DNA from: Protopterus annectens
Lineage: Eukaryota > Chordata > Ceratodontiformes > Protopteridae
Length of the DNA: 64,000 bases
Direction: 5' to 3'
Assembly: GCF_019279795.1 (NCBI RefSeq)
Contig: NC_056750.1
Span: forward strand, 693,822,425-693,886,424
The translations under genes and the position numbers were made by a program. The notes beneath the pieces are model-generated. The model did not search any database. It was not told the origin of the DNA and saw only the letters and a program-made list of their open reading frames with translations. Positions 56,791 through 64,000 of this stretch are shown piece by piece. Numbering within the stretch: position 1 is the first letter of the stretch; each line of letters begins with the position of its first letter.

Positions 56791-57200
56791 TAAATTAACA
56801 TAGATCCTAAATATGAACAGGAAAAGACTACAGCAATATCAGTGGTTGCAAAGGACAGTTCCATACCGATTTTTATTCCAGATTTTAAGATTAACACACT
56901 GTAGCCCATTTCAATTTATTTTACAATAGTTGCTTAAAAAAAGTTAAATAACCCAGATGTCATGCACAGACCATTAGGAAACAAATTAATTTAAGGGTAC
57001 CATGCTTAGAAAGTGGATAAACATTGAGGTTTCTGGTTATATTTGTAAAACAGTGATTTTAAATAGCTACTAGTCTTCCCTCAGAACATTTTCATTAACG
57101 TCAGCCATGTTGAAATTTATATGAGGTGTTAGGAAGCAGTGGCACTTGTATCTTTAATCGCTCTTCATTTCATTGCAACAAGCCGTTTATATTAGTAATG
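56791..57200. other. Non-coding stretch, nothing recognised
   Basis: No feature seen. Confidence 0.5.
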
Positions 57201-57475
57201 TCGTTTGGCTTTTCCCAGTTAGGGGTCACCACAGCGGAATGCCGCTCCACTTATAATTGGCAGTAGAGTTTTACGGTGCCAAGATACCAGCCTGACGCCC
57301 AACCTTCAACGAAGGCACACCCATTCATGCATGCACCTTCCTGCATGTCTTTAAGCATCACTCGACCGTGGGGAGGACATGCAGACTCCACAAAGAAGGC
57401 GCTCCAGCTGAGAATCGAGCCAGAGAACCTCTTGCTGTGAGGCGACAACGCTAACTGCTGTACCACCGCAGCCAT
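57201..57475 (-). repeat. SINE with RTE-type tail, nearly full length
   Basis: Minus-strand copy: tail TTTGGCTTTTCCCAGTTAGG at the low end, body complement GGGGAGGACATGCAGACTCC, and head complement CTTGCTGTGAGGCGACAACG near 57430-57450. It closely matches 32674-33000. Confidence 0.75.
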
Positions 57476-57544
57476 CTATATTCATACTGCATATATTTTT
57501 ACATTTATTTCTATTACCATTGATATTTTCTTTTTAAGACATGA

Positions 57545-59490
57545 TTGTTAAAGTTTCTTGTATTAAATATGTATAGACTTGAATGTGCCCGAAAAAACAA
57601 GCTAGCCTGGTGGACCTCAAGTATAAAAAGGTTATATAACAAAAGGAAGAAACTGATGCCTAAGAACAAGAGAGAACAGACTCAGCAGAGGAAGAATTCC
57701 CCCCGCAGCTTGAACAAGCACATAAGAAATCTTGTAAAGTCCTCTAAAGCTAATTATGTCAGTGAAATAGCATCCCTAACTAAGGATAATCATAAGACAT
57801 TATTTAGCGATGTCTGAAATTTTAAAAGGAATGCCCAGCTATGTGCCAAATTGGTAGTAGATGGTACCACTCATACTATACTGCAGGAAATTGCCAACCT
57901 GCTAGCTGACAGATTTGGCACAAACTTCACCCCCAGCAGTTATACCTCAAAGCATACCTGACACCAGTCCTCTGCCTAATATCACCAGAGGTCAGGTCAG
58001 GTCATATCTGCACTAACGCCAAAAACATGGCCTCACTGGGACCAGATAACATCCCAGGTTGCTTATTAAGCAATCTAAAACAGGATCTAGCAGACCCACT
58101 TGGTGTTCTGTTTAACCATAGCCTGAGAATTGGTGTTCTAGCAGAGTGAAGAACAGCAACAGTAATCCTCTTGCATAAAGGGGGGCCATCAGCTGACCCT
58201 GGGAACTATAGACCCTTAACTCTAACCAGCCTCATGTGCAAGACCATGTAAAGAATCATCATGGGCTTCATCAACAAGGACATAGGCAACCTTCAAACTC
58301 TAGACCCAACACAGTTTGGCTTCATTACTAGATGGATAGCCAAACAGCTCACCAACAGAATACTTGTCAAAGTTGGTGATTCCACCTCTACCGGTAGAGC
58401 CATCACCAGTAGCATATCACAAGGACCTGTGCTGGGCTTTTACTGTTTGGAATCTATTTCTCGGAAGTCCAGACTAAAGTAGATGGCCTTTGGCTTACCA
58501 AGTTCACTGTTGATTGCAAATTGGGTGCAATCATTGAGTCTTCCAACAATGTTAACATATTGCAGGAGGGGCTAGCACAGACAAATGACTGGTGACAAAG
58601 CCATGGTCTAAAACTAAATGCAAAAAAGTGCATTATTATCCCCTTTGGCAAAACAGAATTACCTGCTAATTACAATATTTACTGCACCCCCCCCCCCCCA
58701 CGCCCAATTTTTCAACCCAGAAGTGCGAGATCTGAGAACACAGGTAGATTGAAATCTGAACTTCAACCACCAAGTTTCCACAGTGGTAAGAAAAGCCTTC
58801 TACATTGCACATCACATAAGTAAGGGTATAGCATCCAGGTCTAAGGAAGTTAAAACTCCACTGTTCTCAACCTTCATCAGACCATTAATAGAGTACAGTG
58901 CTCGCTTCTGCATGTACCTTACCAGACACCTACAGCAGCTAGAAAGACCACGGAGGTTTCTCCCCAAGAAGATACAGGGCCTCCAAACCGTGACTTAAAT
59001 GGATAGACTGAAAGCCCTGTCATTGCACTCTGAATTGTAAAGGCTGCTGAGAGGTGATTTGTGCTTGGCCTACAGGGCAGTCTCTAACACTATCCTGAAT
59101 GATATGTTGCATATTAGCAAGTCAAATGGCAGAAAGTCACTCACTCTAGGGATCTTAACCTAGCCTGTGACATTAACAGTATATGCTCGAGAGACAGATA
59201 TGTTTCCCAGAAATTACCACTACTCTGGAATAAACTTCTAGTTCATGTGTAGCAGAACTCCTGACTGACCCTATTCCAGTGCAACCTGGACAAATTAATG
59301 GGAAACTGCAAATTCACCTTAAGGTTAGCCGTGTCCCTCATGGACAGGGGGAGTTGGTGTTTATCATAGAGTCACTCTGTGAATTACATCCATCAACCAA
59401 GGAAAATTGAAGCAACTCGGGATTAACATGGCTAGTCTTGTAAGGGCTCCAGGTCCACTAGCTTTGTAACCTCCCATGAACCTATTTGCA
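57545..59490 (+). mobile_element. CR1-like LINE, copy D, decayed
   Basis: The + strand starts in the endonuclease-RT linker (LNKHIRNLVKSSKANYVSEI near 57710-57775). It passes through worn RT blocks (ASLGPDNIPGC near 58030, QFGFI near 58315, a degraded catalytic region near 58500) and the C-terminal frame 58783-58998 (FYIAHHISKGIASRSKEVKT). It ends near GAACCTATTTGC at 59476. Many stops make it one of the older CR1 copies. Confidence 0.7.
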
Positions 59491-60987
59491 AATAAGTTAA
59501 ACTGGGAAATGCAAAGTTCAAGAATTAGTTTTTCTTTTTTTTTTTAAAGATTAGAGATCTCTAGAAGAAAACTTTTATTAAAATGTGTGCCAGTGTTGCA
59601 GATCTGAGGGGATGCATCCATTACTCAGTTTTGCTGGGACTGTTTCACAAACAATTCTCTTTAAAAGGATACTAGTTGATAGTATTTTCCTTCCAGTACA
59701 TATGCACCCGTCCTTGGCAGCAGCACCACACATTACCTCGGAGCAATGGTCCATATGTTGCCAGCGCAAGAGTAGTAAGTCAGTGAGCATTCCTTTTATC
59801 AGCAATAGGTGAAATAAATTTCATGGTATCATTTCTGTACCATAGCCTTGTCAGTAAATTGCTATAATGTCAGTCTCATGCAAATAAAGAAAGTGAATTT
59901 GTACCCTGTTACTGAAGGTTTAATATGCTGAGAACCAGCTTTTTTGAGTTTGACCATACAGATCCTTAAAAAATTAGTTCCTTGAGGAGCGTTTTGAATA
60001 ATCTCTACACAGTATAGTAAGAGAGTTCACATCCCACACTCCCCAACTAATGTAAGCATTGTCTAGAAGTGAAACATTTCTAGAGAAGGCAGGCAAACTT
60101 GATTAAAGTTCTGTGCGTTTCCCTCAATAACAAGACTGTACCCTAGGAAAACATCCATTTTATAGATAATCATTCACATATGTTCTTTCTGTCTGTGAAA
60201 TCAGGTCATATATATTCTTACAGTTGGGGAAATAAGACATGATCTAGCATTGTTGGCATCCAGTAGTATGACAAAGGGAAGGGTACAGGGTGCAAATAAT
60301 TCTGAACTGGGTTCACTCAGTCTCAAGCCATATACCATATTTACTGATGCTGAAGATGATGATGATAACCTTAATTTCACGTTGTATGTTTTGAATGTCA
60401 GTTTCAGTGAGACGGTACAGATGCATCAGCTGAATAAAGAGCTCTTAAATTGTTTAATACCTTTGTTAAAATTTCTATAAACAGTTTTTCTCTCTGTATG
60501 TAACTTACCACTCCCCTGTATCCCCTTGTACTCCTTGCTACCTTGGAAGAACTTGTTGTCTTCATCGGTGTACAAGTTGCATCCCATTCTCCTATCACAT
60601 TCTCTTGGTAATGCAAAATATGATGCTTTTCTCTCTCTTCCTCTGTCTGCTGCTATGATCACATATTGTATTTTTACCCAGGCTTAGGTTATGTCTATAA
60701 ACCTGCAAGTGGCAAAAATTTACTTTAGTTCCTAGTCTGTTTACCAAAAAAAAGATCTACAGTCACTTGGTGCTAGATCCTAGTAGCTTATGGGGGTGGG
60801 GGGGGTGGGGCAGACAGTTGGAATATTATAGAAGAGTATAGTTTTTGAGGGGGCATATAAAGGAAAATGACAAGCTACACACAGATTCAGTAATGCAGAT
60901 TAAATGTTAATGGATAAAGAACACCTCAGCATATGAAAGTTTATTTATTAAACTCTCACATTTTTAAATGGCAACTAGTTTTCTATA
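59491..60987. other. Non-coding stretch
   Basis: Opposing 75-codon frames at about 59580-59810 have no domain. A G-run cluster (GGGGGTGGGGGGGGTGGGG, about 60791-60810) could form a G-quadruplex. Nothing else is recognised. Confidence 0.5.
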
Positions 60988-61105
60988 GGTTCATAAGTTA
61001 GTACTAGGCTAAGTTCCATTTTTAGCCATTTTAGTCTGTTGCCCCATTTGAGAATCTAACTCTGTATCTTTTGGCTTTAAGATAAACACCTTAACCATTA
61101 TCCCA
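60988..61105 (-). repeat. tRNA-derived SINE with CR1 tail
   Basis: Minus strand: GGGATAATGGTTAAGGTGTT (A box), CAGAGTTAGATTCTCAAATG (B box), then ACTTAGCCTAGTACTAACTT and ATGAACCTATAG, the same terminus as the CR1-like LINE. It is the clearest of the three copies for the LINE-like tail. Confidence 0.65.
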
Positions 61106-62306
61106 GCCCCCAACCCCTTCACAGTATTTTAACTTTCAAACGGGAGTTTTACTTCCCATTCAGAACAGTAGAATCACTCAGACTAGTGGCGAGGAAAATT
61201 AATTTTCTGCATACTTCATAAAATTTTACTTATTTTTCCTTGAAATGCACCCTCATTTGGATTGTTTAATACTTTGCCTGTTGACCAATCACAATACAGC
61301 AAAACTATACAGTAGGAAGAGTCAGCCTCCCAAATGTATGAGTCATTTCTTGTTCTACAAGTGCTAATTAGTACTTGGACACACAACATTTCATCTAAGA
61401 AAATCAAACAGCAAGTATAATCTGAGTTCACTGCCTACTTTCTTACTTTATAATAATAAGGAATGCAACATCTCTTATGGAAAATGATAGGCTGGCCATG
61501 ATGCACAAAGGGCAATACTTAACTACACTGCAGATGAATCGCTGGCTTTCAGTACCTCCAAGTTTGATAGACTGTTTTGATCATAGTCATTCACCAGCCC
61601 CTTGTGCCATAACCCAAAAATAGCAAAAATGCCCCCCCTCCATTTTATTCTAGGAAAAAGGAAATGATCTTTTGAACTTTGTTATTCTACTGTTTAAAAC
61701 TGCAGTCAGCTACAGTTGGCATCATATAATTAATTGAAACTGTTCACATTTAATAAAGGCACACAAAATACATTACAGTATATATATTAAAATCACCAAG
61801 TGATCGCCTTCAGACAAAACCCATCTCCAGTCCTTAATCGAGGATTAGGAGCAGTCAGTTAAACCTAGGATTAAATAATCAATGTACAAATGTCACATGA
61901 TATTCAAAAGACAGTTGCTATGGGAATGATATTCCCCTTACTCTACTGTATTTTCTCCACAGTACATGTGTGGAAGTACCTAGTCCTTGCGTCTGTACTG
62001 GTGATTAAACAACATTTGCCTGTTGAATGTCCTGAGGCTATAACTTTGAACTTTGAATTAACAAGAATTTAACTACAAATAAGGGGAATGTGTAGCAATT
62101 CTGAAACTGTGATATGCCTAAGTACTTTTACATCTGTGAGATACAGCAGTCTAACAGTCAGCATACATAAGTAGCAGTGGAGTTACAGATATCAGGCCTC
62201 TGCAAAAATACTTTAATGATGCAGCAGCATGTTTTACATTTTACTGCATTTGTCACTGTCATACGAACTTATAAAGTGTTAGCTCTAACTGCTTTGAGTT
62301 TCTCTA
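61106..62306. other. Non-coding stretch, nothing recognised
   Basis: No coding or repeat feature that I can name. Confidence 0.5.
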
Positions 62307-64000
62307 GGTTCATAGGTGTGTACTAGGCTAATGGCCCTGGAGCCTTTACAAGCCTAGCCATAGGATTACCCTGCCATCGTGCCACCCGACTTTAGTTCAT
62401 GGACTCTAAGTAGAGCCACTGGAGGGATCCCCGGGGTGAATTCTCTATTTCCCATCCACTCATCAAGATTTCTCTTGAGGAGGGTCAGTGAGGTGTTCTG
62501 TTTGACAAGTATGGGAAGTCTATTCCATAGCATGAGCAGTCTCTGGGTTATGAACCTGTCCCTCCAGCTTATGTTGATTGTGGTAATTAGACTAAGATCT
62601 CTGGAGCATATGGTGTGAAGGAATTGGGATTTCTTTAGATGTAGCATTTCTAACAGAGCTGGGACAGACATAGCTTTGTAAGTCTAGCAGAGATCACCTC
62701 TAAGTAGGCGATATGAGACTGAGAATAGTGGAGTTATTTGAGTCTGTCCATATAGGACAAGTGTTTAATGCCCAAGATCCTCTTTGTGAGGTACTTTTGC
62801 AACCTCTCCAGTTGTTGCAAGTGTCTAGTGAGGTACACGCCAAATTGTACTCGATTAGCCTAATGAGGGAAGAGTAGAGAGAGACAATGACCTCTTTCTT
62901 CCTGGATGCAAAACCCTTTGTAATTAGATGTGCCACATAGGACTTTCTGACCACAGTGGCAATGTGGTGCTCAAATGTGAGGTTGCTGTCACCCTGTGTT
63001 CCCAGATCTCTCATAACTCTTTCTGTGTTCAGTGGACTACATCGATGTGGTAATTCATGAATTAATGGGAGCCAGGTTTTTCCCAAAGGGGATGACGACG
63101 CATTTTTTGGCATTGAGCTTAAGGCCATGGTTCTGTCTCATTGAGGCCTTTCTGTAAAATGTCAACATCACTTGGGGAGTTAATAATAGCTCCCAATTTG
63201 CAATCATCTGCAAACTTTGTCAGTGACAGTCTCTTTGTGTTGGCCTGGACTTCAGAGAAGTAGATATCAAACATAAGAGGACCCAGGACTGAACTCTGTC
63301 AGACTTCACTTGTGACAGGTTGGCAGTCTGACTTGGAGCCAGCTACTTTCACACTATGGGTTCTATCTGTGAACCAGTTTGCAACCCACCTAGTGATATT
63401 GGGGTTGATGCCTAGCTTAGTGAGTTTTGCTGTGATTCCTTTGTGGGGAATGGTATCAAAGGGCTTGGCCAGATCAAGGTAGGCTATATGAACCACCTTG
63501 CCTTCATCCACAGCGTTGGTGACTGACTCAAAGAAGCTGACTAGGCACGATTTACCCTTAACAAAACCAAACTGTGTGGGATCTAGTGTTTGGAGATTCC
63601 ATATATCCTTGTTTATCAGGCCCATGATGATGCATTCCATAGCTTTGCATATCAGACTCATCAGGTTAATGAGGTGATAGTTCTTAGGGTCTGTAATCAC
63701 TCCTTTGTGGAGAGGGTTGACTGTAGCAGTGCGCCATTCAGTAGGGACAAAGCTTGAGGTGAGGCTGTGATTAAACAGGGCACACAGGTAAGGTACCAGT
63801 TCACTCTGTAGTTCATGTAGAACACAGCCAGGGATATTTTCAGGTCCCATAGAAGCTGTATTCTTGGCCTTGGACAGTGCTGTTTTAACCTGTGCAGCAG
63901 TAATACTGGTTGCCTGGCAATTTACTTGTATTGTGATTGGTCCTTTGCTGGGGGAGAGAGGGGTAAAGTTGGCACTGAATCTGTCGGCCAGTATATTGGC
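62307..64000 (-). mobile_element. CR1-like LINE, copy B, runs off the window
   Basis: Minus strand; the 3' terminus is the complement of AGGTTCATAGGTGTGTACTA at 62307-62326. Frames 62671-62366, 63128-62700 and 63850-63299 encode successive parts of the same RT as copy A, in shifted frames. The 5' part continues beyond 64000. Confidence 0.75.
62366..63850 (-). pseudogene. CR1-like reverse transcriptase (copy B), broken
   Basis: Minus-strand motifs in order: MGPENIPGCVLHELQSEL, AYLDLAKPFDTIPHKG and WVANWFTDRTHSVKVAGSKS, then a stop where copy A has GVPQGS (here near 63300), a FADD-like region near 63210, and the C-terminal block FYVAHLITKG-like near 62900. At least three frame breaks. Confidence 0.7.

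Overview
The window is eukaryotic and almost certainly comes from a non-mammalian vertebrate with a large, transposon-crowded genome; a fish, lungfish or amphibian would all fit, and I cannot choose between them from sequence alone. There are no operons or prokaryotic signals. Long AT-rich non-coding stretches hold microsatellites and many generations of mobile elements: DIRS-type tyrosine-recombinase retrotransposons, Penelope-like elements (PLEs), several LINE families (a Jockey-superfamily LINE with a 2A peptide, a CR1/L3-like LINE, an RTE-like LINE), two kinds of tRNA-type SINE, and a family of palindromic foldback elements.

The only host gene I can support is an interleukin-17 family cytokine on the + strand. 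Two coding exons are visible (48632-48858 and 52209-52524), separated by a 3.35 kb phase-2 intron with consensus splice sites. The first coding exon, with the start codon, was not found.

Layout. 0.45-1.25 kb: composite foldback element in TA repeats. 4-6.1 kb: LINE tails and a SINE. 6.1-10.7 kb: LINE-A (minus) with a 2A motif, endonuclease and reverse transcriptase (RT). 10.8-15.9 kb: older LINE-B copy (minus), broken by a foldback element and by PLE-2, which has a 15-bp target duplication and itself carries a CR1 tail. 16.6-19.2 kb: foldback modules around CR1 copy A. 19.3-21.8 kb: SINE, CR1 tail and an RTE-like LINE with target duplications. 23.8-31.9 kb: decayed DIRS copy split by PLE-1, which is split by CR1 copy C. 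32.7-35.5 kb: SINEs and hairpin elements. 40.76-46.88 kb: structurally complete DIRS element with inverted terminal repeats and an internal complementary region. 47.0-47.6 kb: foldback element between two TA arrays. 48.6-52.5 kb: IL-17-like gene. 54.4-55.4 kb: PLE-3 (minus). 56.5-59.5 kb: foldback core, SINE and CR1 copy D. 61-64 kb: SINE and CR1 copy B, running off the edge.

The observations most worth checking are: (1) a foldback family in which different self-complementary arms surround one shared core of about 100 bp, often inside TA arrays; (2) hammerhead-like ribozyme motifs at the same place, about 73 nt from the 3' end, in all three PLE copies, with compensatory changes in their helices; (3) the full circle-junction architecture of the DIRS element; and (4) the divergent IL-17 family gene. 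Nearly all transposon reading frames are broken, so they are listed as pseudogenes or element remnants.
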